Assembly (NCBI RefSeq): GCF_963675165.1 | Contig: NC_087378.1 | Span: 7,617,273-7,681,272 of the forward strand | Length of the DNA stretch: 64,000 nucleotides | Source: Halichondria panicea | Lineage: Eukaryota; Porifera; Demospongiae; Suberitida; Halichondriidae | Reading direction: 5' to 3' | Shown here: piece by piece, positions 24,178 to 53,200 of the stretch | How the letters are laid out: each line of letters begins with the position of its first letter | Position numbering within the stretch: the stretch's first letter is position 1 | Made by a program: the position numbers and the translations under genes | The notes under the pieces: generated by a model | What the model was told of the DNA's origin: nothing | Database searches by the model: none | What the model saw: the letters and a program-made list of their open reading frames with translations, nothing else

Positions 24178-24408
24178 CAAGCACCAGAGGATGTCAGCAA
24201 AACATCACTCAGTATTTATGTTGTTTGTGCATAATTTTTAGTACTGTATGTCAGTCAAAAAAAGAAAGGGATATATGGGTGTTTCAAAGAAATACCTATG
24301 CTTTGGAAGTTTAAAAATGAGGGTCAGCAAAACATCAGTGCAATAATAAACAGTACTGTGCCAGATAAAAAAAGAAAGGAATAAACAAAAACTTGAGATA
24401 AAAAGTGA
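24178..24408. other. RAB23 3' flank with degenerate duplication
   Basis: Two related stretches, each with GTCAGCAAAACATCA and ending in AAAAAAAGAAAGG (about 24191-24270 and 24321-24382), follow the RAB23 stop. They look like a degenerate direct duplication in the 3' UTR or flank. No coding sequence is seen. Confidence 0.5.
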
Positions 24409-24480
24409 GGTTCCCTCGGGGTTCGAACCCGAGACCTTCTGCGTGTAAAGCAGACGTGATAACCACTACACCAGGGAACC
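24409..24480 (-). tRNA. tRNA-Val (anticodon UAC)
   Basis: The minus strand folds into a 72-base cloverleaf. The acceptor stem is GGTTCCC with GGGAACC, the D arm and internal A box are TGGTGTAGTGG, and the anticodon stem TCTGC/GCAGA encloses the loop TTTACAC (anticodon TAC). The B box is GGTTCGAACCC. It closely resembles animal tRNA-Val. It lies between RAB23 and ROCK with no intron. Confidence 0.95.
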
Positions 24481-24840
24481 ACACCATGCCTAACAAATCA
24501 AATTTACAACCTTTGATTCACCCACCACCAATATCACACACACGTACGTACCCTTCTAATTATCCGAAGGAAATGGGGTGGGGCTAAAGACAACTGCAAA
24601 CTGAGAGATAGTTAGCTAGCTAGCGAGACACTGTCCTCCTGCGATTGGAAAGTACTAGCTAACTACTGTGATTTGGACTATATGAACATGCTAATAGTGT
24701 AGAGGAAAGGCCTATGCCTATGCCGACAAGTTACAAGCTACAAGAAGTTGTTTAATCGCACCGAAATCTAATTGTGTATGTAGTATTAATAAAGCTGCGA
24801 GTGGGAGAGTCAAATCATTCGGTATCTCGGAGCCAGCATC
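24481..24840. promoter_or_regulatory. ROCK upstream region
   Basis: The 360-base gap between the tRNA gene and the ROCK start codon. It presumably holds the ROCK promoter and 5' UTR. No specific motif was recognised. Confidence 0.4.
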
Positions 24841-41065
<16,225 letters not shown>

Positions 41066-41577
41066 GGAACTATCTTACTTACTAGGAACATGATGGAGTG
41101 CAACTCATAATGTTCAATAGAGTCAATCACAATGCATAAGTTTATTTGTGCTATTCTAGTAAATCCTGTTTTTTTTTGCAATTGGACAATCGAACTACCT
41201 CAACTAGGTAGACTGCATCATAGATCTGTTGCGTAGCATTTTTTTGTCCAATGTATGTGTATGTTTTATTGTGAAATTGCTAGACACATCGAGAATGTGC
41301 ATTAATTTGGGTGAAGCATGAAAACTGGCAAGTGATCTGTATGCGGATAACTTCATTAACTTTATTCCATGCTTCCGTTATATTAAAAGAAAAAACGTCT
41401 TATAATTATCGAGGGATTAGGGAAAATATTGTCGATCGAAGAACTAACTTTCTTTATCATAGCATCATTTTGATGTATATAATAATAGGTATATAATCAG
41501 GAGTACCATTAATTGCAGACATACAGACATAATTGGAAGTGACATTGAAAAATTGAGATTGCACAATATATAAATAT
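41066..41577. other. Convergent intergenic gap
   Basis: The 512-base gap between the ends of ROCK (+) and the YWTD/EGF receptor B gene (-). It is AT-rich and no coding sequence is recognised. Confidence 0.6.
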
Positions 41578-44500
41578 TTATTGATGGGAAGATGTTATTA
41601 CAATTGTTCCTGAAGAAATGGATGATCCATTTTCACTCGTATATGATATGGTTTCATTTCTATTCAAATGTCCATTAGGGCTGGCTCCATTACCATTACA
41701 GAATGGAGATTTGTTATCAGCACCGAAAATGTTGGAGTCCAGCAATGGCGGCGCCTGGAACACGATCTTGCTTGCTCTCACCGTCCCTCCCTCCAGCTGC
41801 TTGGAGGACTTCTCTACGGGAAAGTTATACGATCCAGTGGTCTTCCTTACATAGCATCCAAACGCAACCACCACGATGAGCACTGCATGAGAAGACAGAG
41901 GGAATGGAATAAACACAAAGTATTGAGTTAACCAAGTATTGCTATAGTAATGTATTACTACTTAAGCATCTTAAAAGTCTGAAGAAAGTGGAATAAGCAC
42001 AAAGTACAATTTTTCAGAGGTAGTTAGTGATTTACAGACATTCGTTGAAACTTCGTAGGCTTCTGGGTATGTGATAAACACAAAGTATTACTAAAAAATC
42101 CTCAAAAAGTCTAGACCTAGATGACACAAGCACGCATGCATGCATCTATAGTAGCTGTCATAGTTCTAATAACTCTTCTCTGATCTTATTACATTTCTCT
42201 GCAGCAGTGCAATATGACATTCCTGTTGAGTCTCTAATGAATACACAATAATGCGTTGAATGTCGATGTAGTGACACATCGGTACCCTATATGCTGTCAC
42301 GTCTTTAACAGACTCAATGGCTAGTGGGAGGGGGTTCAACTATGTATGTGATCCTTAGAATTGAATTACAAGGCCGCAAAACATTTCACGGAAGCAATCT
42401 ACATTTGATAGCCTAGCTAGAACAACTTGAGAATACGAAGAAAACAAGTTACATGTACTCACCGATGGCAACAAAGACAACTGCCCCTCCGACCACTCCG
42501 CTACTGATGACCACCACCAGTGGGAACTCACTCTCTGACACCTGCATATTGAGGACACAGCATTAGTTGACATACAACGTAATTATTGGGGGAAGGCCTT
42601 GACTCTAAATAACTTAAATGTACGTGCAGAACACACATCAACATGCCTTGGTATAGCTATAGGGCACACACACACACACTTACAGGCATTATCTTACAGG
42701 CATTACAAATATGAGTTTATATTGTCATAAAAATAAATACCAGTAGCAAGAACACTATGTCCACAAAGATGGTGTGGAAGACTGTGTCTATAGCAACTTA
42801 ACAACTTAATACAAAGCCAGCTGTACCTGTGTGCCATCGGTAGATACTGGTAGCCCTGGAGATGGTGTTGGGACTGTAGACAGCTGTACACCGAGAGAGC
42901 TGCTCACACTCAGGGGGGTTGAAACACTAGCTTCCCTCGTATAGAGTTCCTATGTTGTAAGAATGATATGTATATGGATTTCCTACTATGGTGAGATCAG
43001 GACAACACCCACTACGCTAAAAATGTAAAAAAACACGGATCAAGTTAAGGAATCGTCAATCGCTCATGAAGAATTCAACAGTCGCAGTTACCGGCTAATT
43101 AGACACAACACTCGCTAGGTGTGACTGTCTGACCATTCATTCAATGTAAACTAACTCCCTCCTCCTCAAAAGAACAGAAATATTAAGTTACCTCAACGCT
43201 GCTGCTGCTAATGGGCGTGGCAGATGGGCGTGGTAAGGAGGAGAGGACCAGAGAGGATACGATCTGCACTGGCTTAGAGGAGCTCTGTGTGTGAAGAGTG
43301 ATACTTGTGCTTGTAGTGGGGGTGGGTAGTGATGACATTGTTGATAGTAGCACGGTTACTCGGGACGAAGACACTCGAGAACTTTTGACTGAGGTGGAAA
43401 CGAGAGGTGCGGTGCTTGATTCTACAGTGCTTATTATGGGTGTGTTAGTACTGCTTGGTGTTGGAGTTGAAGTGATCAGCATTGGAATGAAACTACTTGA
43501 CATTGGAATCAGAATGTTATCGGATTGTACTGTACTCTGAGTGAGCATGGAACTGAACACTGAAGTTGACAGTATTGGAACTGGACCAAGAGAGACAGTG
43601 GTTGATACTGGAGCCTCGCTACTAGCGAGTGGGTGTGTCACTGCCGTGGATAGTCCAAAGATCATAGAGGAGGTTGAAGGTTTAAAGGTTGAAGACATCA
43701 CCGGTGCGACTGTTGAGGTGGGAGGAGTGATGGGTTGGGTTGATAGGACAGTGGTAGTAGAGGAGGGCAGCAACAACACTGTGGTGCTCTGTGTCACTGC
43801 AATATGACAGAGACAAACGATTAAAACCTTTGCTATGCAATGATCAACTTTCAACGTACAAAGGTGTAACATAGTACTTAGTTAGGATAATTATATGAAG
43901 CATTGCATGACTATCAACAAATAAAGAGCTTAATGATTGCTCTATTGCCAACAAGTCGGACACAAAAGGTTTGCAAGTGGGCACGTAATGGATAGGTATG
44001 TGACAGTTAGCAGTTCAACTATGGCAACACAAGTTCTCATCTTGTAATGCTTAACAGAATGCAATAGAGCGAGTGTCAACATCACCCCCTACACCTACAC
44101 CGTATCGTATGCATGTTGCCTAGCAATGAAGCTAGTGTCGAATAATGGCTATATTAAGACACACTCTCCACCTATGTGTACCTAATGATATCATATCCCC
44201 ATGTACACAAAGTCTATCGTTCGTCTATATAAGCAGCTCATTGCTCACCAGACAGTAGCATATACAAACTCCCAATGCACTAAGACACCTCAATCATTCA
44301 TACTCACTCCAGTATAAGCCAACATACAGATTAATACACTCGATTCTTACATGTGCAGTTGGTTCCATCCAGTGTGACAGTGTATCCATCGAAACAGGAG
44401 CAGTTAAAGGATCCGATGGTGTTGGTACAGTTCTGTACACATGCTCCCTCTAGTACCTCACACTCATCAAGGTCTGTACAGTATGCAAGAGTACCATGGT

Positions 44501-47500
44501 TACTAGTATAGCTGGTGGGCTGGCTAACCAATGCTGCCATGAAGGAAACCCTAGGTCATAATTTATGTGTGCTTTGGGCTTAACCAAACAAACCACGTCT
44601 AATTAGGCTACATACAGCCGGCTAACCCAGGTGCAGCTGTACTGTATTGTTCTAATTTAGATGGTTGGTATTTGGGGAACACATGTGATTGTGATTACAT
44701 ACAATTTAATTGTCTCCAATATGGTCAGCATAGTGTACGTATATAAACAGATGAAGGCCACCTACGCTCATCGAAATGTCCTAATCATAAATGGAACACA
44801 TACTTCAACTTTGCATTGTTCGAAAAGTCAACACAGCACTAATTCATATGAGTGAGCAGATCGATCTACAAAAATCCCATAATTATCTTCAAAGCCCTCT
44901 AATCGAACCACTTCGTGTGTAAGTACACACACCAACGGTATGTATTTCCATAGCTTGTGTTTGATCATTCGTATAATTATACACTCCAAATTAGCCGAGA
45001 GCAGTGACCTGTCGGTATACAGCATCACTAATCAGGGAGCTCACTCACCCACGCAATCCTCTCCGTCCTCAGCGACTACATAGCCGGCCCTCCCTGGACA
45101 CGAGCAGAGGAAGCTGCCCACAACGTTGATGCAGGTTTCCTCACACCCGTGGTTCTGTATATCACACTCGTTGATATCTGCAGAGACAGAGAGCAATAAA
45201 TTAGAATGCACTTTCTAATTAATGGTTAATTAGGCATGGAGACAGAAAGAATTAGACTAATAAGTCAATAACAAAATTACTATGTTTTAATTATAGCCAT
45301 ATCCATATGATGCATACACCGGCTGTCTGTCTCTCCCTTTATTCTGTGTCTCCCTTCATTCAAACCCTTGGCAGCACTTTCCACTGGCTATTGACACACC
45401 AGTAGCCCCACACACACACCACCCTATTTGCTTCGTTTCCATGACCACCCTGTGGCTACCCCTACACACAAAGTAACTAGAAAAAGAATGGGGGGGCTTA
45501 AAATAAAGATACGCTTATAATCGAGCAAGCACAGTTTCTACGGTATTGCATTGTGCTTTTGGACACTTAGGGACCAGTTAATCTAAATTACTAAAATACA
45601 TACTAATTAAGGTGTAAATACTCCCAGCTAGATCCCATATTTCCGATCATAGTAGCCGTACTGTGCTGTGCTGTACCTGTGGTGCAGTTGACTCCAGTCC
45701 ATCCCCTGTTACATGCACACAGTCCGGGGGGGACACACAGTCCGTTGACACACTCCACTGCACACACTGGGGCCTCCACCGTAGTACTGTTGAGGATCAT
45801 CTCAACATACATCTCCACTGCAAATAGTATAGATTATGAATAATATAGTTAGTGTATGTAACAGAATCATGGGAAGGTTTCTAAGAGATACAACATGCAT
45901 CCATTTAAAACTTAATTTACACTTGACAATTAAAAACTGAATTAGGGCACTCTAGCTAATAATTAAAATTTACCAGGAAGCCTTTTTTTATACCACTTAT
46001 ACTAAATATAGCCTAATTGTAGGAGCCTTTAATAGCATGTGTTTTCAACCTGGTGTTAGCAGCTGCTAGGCCATGCACCTCTTATTACAGCCACTGCTGG
46101 TCTACCCATGCAGCTAGTGGGACACAGAAGTTAATACTAATTAATTTATGAGAGAATATTCAAGTGACCGTGTTGAGACTATATTCATGCCAAATTTTAT
46201 CGTGAGGAGTGCTCTTAGACTACTAGGTGTTACCGTATGCTCCCCTGGCAACCAGACCACCACTCCCCAGCAATAAGTTAATTATGACAATGAGGAAACC
46301 AATAACCCCAACAACATGATTTACACTTTCCACTTGTAAACTATGAACTATTCATTTAAGAGCACGAGGAATTTAATGTTTGTCCCGTGACATCACAATT
46401 ACTACCTGTTTAACTTCCTAGTAAAGCTAAGCCCAACTAAGCAGGGAGCAGGGCCACTAATGCGTTAACACTACAAAGCACTACGTATGTATATAGTGAA
46501 AACGTCCTATCGGGTTTCGAATGCGATGTTAATGGAATGCGATGATACTGTACAAACCTGATGCATTTCTAACTATTGCGAATGCATGGAAATTGCATGC
46601 TCACTCTTTTTCGTGTCTTTCTATTGAGATGCATGCAAAAACTTGCAATTGGCATCGAAAGAACCTTGCATTCGAAACCTGATATGCAGTATCACTATCT
46701 TGTTCCCTCACGTACCTCCTGGCTGACTGAGTGGCTGGACTATCTTGACACCTCTAAACCCGTTGAGCTGGCTACCAGATTGAACCAGCTCCACATCGCC
46801 ACCAGCTGTCACGTTATATCCATACACCTTATTAGTTTCAGTCCAATAAACAATGTCCTTATATAACGTGAGACCATGGGAAAATTCAGTAATTCCCGGG
46901 CGTACGATTGGCCGGTTTGAGATCACCTGACTCTCGGAGATGGTAATTGATCGGATGAAATTATCACAGTTGTCTATCCAGTATACTGTGTGACTGAGGT
47001 ACTCGAGGCTGATTGGTCCAATACAGCCCTGTATGAGGCCATCCCGTATGATCATGTGATCATCCCCTCTGACTGAGACTCGCTCAATGGTGGCCTTCTC
47101 GTTGTCCGTCCAATACAACCACCTGTACAAATATTATGCATAATTATTATAATACAATTACAAGCAAAAATACCTACACACCGGCCATGCGTTGGCTCAG
47201 ACTTTTTTCAGTCTACAAATTAATTTAAAATTAAGACATCAATGAACTTGATTATGGCTCAAAATACACGACAAATGTATGGGTGGGTAGAGACTGGAAT
47301 GTCTTTTAGTCACTACATCCATTACTGGAAATACTATTAATAGCGATATATTTAATTTTATCTTACCCGTAATTAGGGAAGGGATAGACCACTAGACCGG
47401 TGGGTAGGGATCCAGCACCCGTGTTATAGACAGTCCGTATGAAGCCAGTCTTGAGGTCGTACTCCACTATTTTTTTCGCATTCCGATCAACCCAGTACAA

Positions 47501-49848
47501 CTTGTCGTTAATCCAGTCAACTGTGACATCAGCTGTAAGGTACGTGCATATAATTAACATGGGGTTTAAGGATAGTATAACTTTAAGGTTTTTTATGCAG
47601 CAGGGGTAAAGTTAACACACATTATACCTGATATTGCACAGCTATAGTGCTGGTATAACTTTTTTGGATGCAACGCGTACCCCAACGAGTGGGTATAAGC
47701 TTATAATTATAGGCCGGGTTATGAGAAAAATGACGAGAATATTTGTCAAGTTGTACACACATAAACGGAATATGGGTACGAAATAGTGTCCAATTTGACA
47801 CAAGAAATGATTCATACACTATCAATGACTTGGCTGTATCTGTTACCTGGGTGCGACGATCTGCCTACGCCTGTCAATATGATGGCTACATCTGTGCCAT
47901 CCAGATTAGCCGATTTGATTTGTGGGTCAAAAACATCAGGGATAGCCCAGTACATTCGTCCCAACCTATAGTGGGAAGACAGCGAGTGTCACATGCATGG
48001 CGGAAAAACAGTGAATGCCAACAATGTGCAGTGAGACACTGTATACAGCCATGCACATATAAGTAAGCAAGAGAACCGACAGTGCTTACATGAGATAGCT
48101 GTATAGACATTTCCTGACATATTTATTATTATAGTCTAGTTACACAGTGGTGTATTCCAAGAAGTTCGAAAGAGTCAAACCACTTCAATTACATGCCATA
48201 TATATCATAAAAATGTGCACACCACCAACTGTTGTTGTTATTCCAAGAGGTCATGCTGAAAGTGTCTCAACATTGTAATTGATACCACTTTCCTGTCTGT
48301 ATTTGTTAGAGGCATTTCTAAGGCTGAGTGCCTCGGAGCTTTAAACTAACAGTGTAAAGTTTCTTTATCGATCACAATGATAATTATTATGCATTCATCA
48401 TTACGAATTAAGTTACCTGTAGTGGTAGGCTAGACCTTCAAAGCCAGGTATGCCGAACTCGTCTGTGAATAATTCTTCTGGCGTCCCTGGTGTCGGCACG
48501 TATGGCCAGGGTGTAACTCGCTCCACACTGTTGTACCTACTGACCAGCATGTACGGTGACCTGTGAGGTGGTTGGGTATAGGGTGGTATTTGTGGAGTAG
48601 ATAATTGCAACGGTCTCTTTAAATGCATTCTCAACAACTTTGGAAAATAATTATAACCAGCGAAACCAGTGAAACAAGTATAAGGCAGCGAATATAATTA
48701 CAATAGCTGAGTATGACTCGGACATATATACTGGGAGAAGCTATGAATACCATTATACTGCATCTACACACATTCATTCTTTCACTATACACCCCATTGT
48801 GACTACGATTACTCGAGCACACGACATGAATACAATATTATATTATTATTAATATATCTACAATAATTATTATTGTTTGCACACATAATTATGTCTCGAT
48901 GTACGCAGTGAATCACATCACATCACACGGGAATGAATGCACTAGTGGTGTATGTGTGTAAGCCATTAAAATGTACGATGATCTTAGGCATAATTGCACT
49001 ATTATGTCTGCATCCATGGTGAAAGAGGAATATGTCAGTCTGCTGTTTGCATACCATGGGGTTTTATCGTCCTAGAGTTATGTGCAGGTCGTCACATCAA
49101 AAACGGCATTACAATATTAGAGCCTGAGGCTAGAAGAAACAAGCTTTGAGCTTAGACAATAGGCGGGATCTTTGTTTGTCAACACTTGAGAATAATTTAT
49201 GAGCACGATTTTTCAGAGCAATGTATATACATATATATATAAGCTATATCAAAAGATGCCTGAAAACATTTAATAGCTGTCAAACATTGTGCCGAGGGAT
49301 GCCAGATTTGAGCACTAATATGGTATCTGTTGGTGTTGGATAAGTACAGCCTATTAAACAGCTATAGGCTAGCATGAACGGTAGTGAAGTGATCCAACAT
49401 AAAATGAAACACTGCATGTTTTATTTGATGATTTGCATGCATGGCATGCACTCTTTGTTTCAGCTAGTATCGCGAGCGACAACGTAAACCCAAGCTCAAC
49501 TATACAACAAGCTCAACTATACAAAGCCATTGGCAATGCTGGAATGCAACACCACACATGCTGAAAGGGATGTTTACTGTTTATAGTTTAATAGATCTAG
49601 TACTGTCAGTGAGTATATGAATTATGACAGTGTTTAATACAATGAACGTATAGCTAGCTATCCACTACTACACTGATCCTAAACACACACATTCACTGTT
49701 ATTGATTCCCAGCTAGCAATACTTACACGCCAGCTTGTCCTTCAGCTCCTTCATCAGCGGATTGTTGCGGTTTTGCAAACTCTACCACACAAGTGCTAAT
49801 TACCATCAGCTGAATAATGCAATAACATACTCTCTTTACAGCCGACAT
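41578..49848 (-). CDS. YWTD-propeller/EGF/mucin-stalk receptor B
   Basis: Twelve minus-strand exons give 820 residues: 49727-49848, 48417-48560, 47847-47965, 47367-47532, 46716-47122, 45677-45817, 45049-45177, 44351-44473, 43192-43796, 42827-42949, 42463-42541 and 41578-41882. A signal peptide-like start ([16 protein letters not shown]) precedes one LDLR class B propeller with YWTD-type blades ([46 protein letters not shown]). Next come one EGF module ([18 protein letters not shown]), two calcium-type EGF modules (DINECDI, DLDECEV), a Ser/Thr-rich mucin-like stalk of about 240 residues, one transmembrane helix and an 80-residue cytosolic tail. There is no LDLR-A repeat and no NPxY. An AATAAA overlaps the stop codon. 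The domain order fits an LRP/nidogen-like surface receptor, ligand unknown. It is a tandem paralog of receptor A. Confidence 0.82.
46509..46683. mobile_element. MITE-like element family 2, copy A
   Basis: A 175-base element with inverted ends ATCGGGTTTCGAATGC and GCATTCGAAACCTGAT, several internal GAATGC/GCATTC-like words, and no coding frame. It lies in an intron of receptor B. A related element lies near 58.9 kb. Confidence 0.65.
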
Positions 49849-50234
49849 GCTTAGCTAGCTACTCTCTCTTAGACTATATATCAGGTTTTCTAATGACTAG
49901 AGAGCCTCAATATAGAGCCCTAGATTGACTGGTCGATTCTTTATAGAAGACTTGCCAGAAGTAGGCTGGACTGCAACCATGAGGAATGCGCACACAATGT
50001 GGCTGGCATCTAATTAAATTATTCATGCACAGACATCATACCGTAGCAGATTATTGTGTGAAGATAGTATATCTGGTTCCTTTGTACTTTCCCGGTTCCT
50101 TTGTACTTATTATGTAGGAAAGTTTTATAGTTGACTGACTGACTATTAATATCTATAGAGTGCTCAAAATATATTATGCATCAAACATATAAAACAGCAC
50201 ACAAGACAAAAATTAACGATGATATAAAGTAATA
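49849..50234. other. Spacer between the tandem receptor genes
   Basis: The 386-base AT-rich gap between the start of receptor B and the end of receptor A, both on the minus strand. It should hold the receptor B promoter. A duplicated GGTTCCTTTGTACTT word occurs near 50077-50108. No coding sequence is seen. Confidence 0.5.
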
Positions 50235-53200
50235 CTACAAAGAGAAATACAATTCTGTCTGTTCAGTTGCATAAAGAGTTCCGTTTTCAATTTGCCTTCT
50301 ATTTGTTGCTAAATCCGAATCACTTGTTCCCACGACAACAACCTCGGGTGTTGCAGCTGCAAGTGGTTGGATCTCGGCCTCAGTGACTTCAAACCGAATC
50401 GATTCCATCGGCTGAGCTCCAGCTGCCACTGGCTGATCTGCTGCCACTGGCTGAGCTCCAGCTGCCATTTGAACTGTGCACGGCACTACTACATCTACCA
50501 AAGGACTACCGATGGACATTCGCTCAAAACTGTCCACACTGAGCGACCCAGTTATGGTTCCTTGACGACTGGGTTGCTCGCTTACCCCTGCGAACACAGT
50601 CGGGTAATACTCTGTAAAGCCTCGATAGTTGGAATTTGGTGAAGTGGGGGAGAGTAGTGCACTCTCTCTACGACGCTTTCTGACATCGTATGATCCTCTT
50701 CTCCTTCGGTGGTACCTGAAGATGACCAAGAAGACGTAGCCACCAGAGAACACTGTAGGTAAGGAAGGGAAGAGGCAAATTAAAATGTGTGTTTATTAAA
50801 TTAGTGGTAGGAGTGCATGGAAACTCGTGGTAAGAGGAAAACTAGGAGGAAGTACACACTAGATATAACTACTGTATATAGAAGACATAGCAGCTGCACT
50901 AATGACACAATCCTATAATTATACTGGAGTTTGCAGAATCTTTGCAACACATAAAATTATTATGAATAAAAGTGTGAGCACTGTGCGTTCCTGGGAAATG
51001 CTCATACACTTAAGAGATCACAGTGTGTACACTTACTCCACGCGTAACGCTCTACGCTTTTACTGGTGTTGAAAAGATTCTGCAAACTTCAGTAATTATT
51101 AGGTTATAATACTTGAATGTTGAGCTGTTCTGTGATTAATTGAGCACAGATGCTATCAATAGCAACTATACACTAACACTCTGTGTGCTGAAATTTAAAA
51201 AATGTCATTCAAAGCACAGTGTTGAATGATCTTAAAAGGTTCTAAATTGGTTCCGGAATTATTGCTGGGCCCACACAAGTACGATGTATGTATGTACATA
51301 TATATATACTCAAAGTCTCACCTAGGATCAACAGGAACACAACAGTGCATACGGCGATGATGATCAAAGCCATTGATGACGGACGAGCCCCTTCAGGCAT
51401 TGCCTACAAATAAAGCAAAAACCACGTAATCAAATTATCAATGCAATTATCACTTCTAAACTCCAAGGCAACAAACTATAATCCATTGCCCGAGTAATTA
51501 AGCAGCCATTGGAAACTTAAAGGGCAGCCATTTGAAATTTAAAGTAATTAGGTCAGCCTGACCACACCAGCAATTTTCCCAACCCACAAACATAACTTAC
51601 TTCTAATCCACCAACAGGCCTCATTGTTGGCAGTGTTGTACTGCCTCCAGGCCCGGTGGTTGCTACCTCTGGATTAGTGGTGGTGGTGGGTTCAGTGGAA
51701 GAGACTTCCTTAACCAGAGGCACTGAAGTCGTGGGTTTGCTCTCGGTTGTGGTGAGAGTGGTAGCCGCTAGAGTACTCGGTACTGATGAGGTAGAAGTGG
51801 TTGTGGGAGATGAAAATGAAGATACAGTTGATGAGATTTCAGTTGCTGGTTCGGGATCGGTTGCGAGGATGGTTGACGTTTGTGTGGTCGTTGAGGGTTG
51901 AGTAGTTGATGTTTGTGTAGTTGGTGATGCTTGTGTTGTTGTTGTTGGCGGTTGTGTAGTTGGTGAGAGAGTGGTAGGCTCCTCTGTGGTGGTAGGCTCC
52001 TCGGTGGTAGTAGTGGTCTGAGGAGCTTGAGTGGTGTCCACAGCTGCAAGGAGAAGAGAAACAATGGACGTTAATCATAAATACGACTGAAGCATGTGAT
52101 AGGCCGGCAATTGGGAGGGAGATATATACCACAGTTTGAAAAGGCCCAATTTGTAACAAGTTCACATCTGTGTGTGGCTTAACTTCTACATGACCTATTC
52201 TCTATTGTTTCAAACCCTCACTCCATCAGTGGAAGCAAAGACTTACCACTCTAAGTCAAAACAAATGATTTCGGTAATTACATGGCCTCAGGGCATGTGT
52301 GGTCAAACTGAAGGGTGCATTTTTTGTGGGAAAGGTAATCAATTAGGTCAACTCTTATGGGTCTCTATTGTCGTTTTGAACCCTAATGTTCACTGTAAGG
52401 AATCCTTACTGTACAGAGCTTTACTTGCATGGGCTCTCAGGCTCAGGACCATGCACACGCATAGCAAAGCACATGGCATTGCATGTGCAATGGCTACTCT
52501 CACATCAACTCTATAAGCTACCTATACGTATGTATCACTGCTTGCATGCTCACCTTGGTTGCAGGTCTCCCCTGTCCAGCCTGGCTGACAGCTGCACGTG
52601 CCTGGAGGTACACACACGCCATTGCCACAAGATGGGTGGCAAGTATCAGGTCCGATTTCAACCAGATCACTAGCTGTGGAAAAAATGAATCGTAAAAACT
52701 GGTACAAGAAGAAGCATCATGCATGCTATCCCCAGATAGGGTTTTAGCTAGAATTTGTACGATGCATGATTATAGCAGCAACTGTATAAATACGTACCAA
52801 GTGGTTGCTTAGAGGGATGAACGACCACCAGCCCATACAGTGTTGTGTGTAGTCCATTATTATACAGTTGAGTCTCATTCGAGTTAATACCATTCCTGAA
52901 TATTTTCTCTGTTTGAGTATAATAGCACTCGTCTCCATACTGTCCAAGACCCCACGAGAACCCGACGTTTTGACCTGGACCCACCATAGTTTTTGGTGAG
53001 GAAGCATCTAGTTCAGCTTCTTCTAACAGTGAGCTACATTCGTCTATCCAGTACAACTTTCTCTTTTTGAGGTCAATGGTGTTTGTAGATGCACATAAAC
53101 TATTAGACAAGAGAGTTTTTGGAGCGCCATTGTCTGTGATTCGCATAAATTTTGAGTTATGAATATCTGTCTTGACCATCACAAATAGCCACCTGTAGAA

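Noticed and set aside
43298-43807. Plus-strand open frames across the receptor B stalk (and 51656-51901 across receptor A)
   Set aside because: They are antisense shadows of the Ser/Thr-rich minus-strand exons; composition and splice sites support the minus strand.
44110-44130. Second X-box-like word (GTTGCC then AGCAAT)
   Set aside because: The second half-site is degenerate and lies in an intron of receptor B, not in a promoter.
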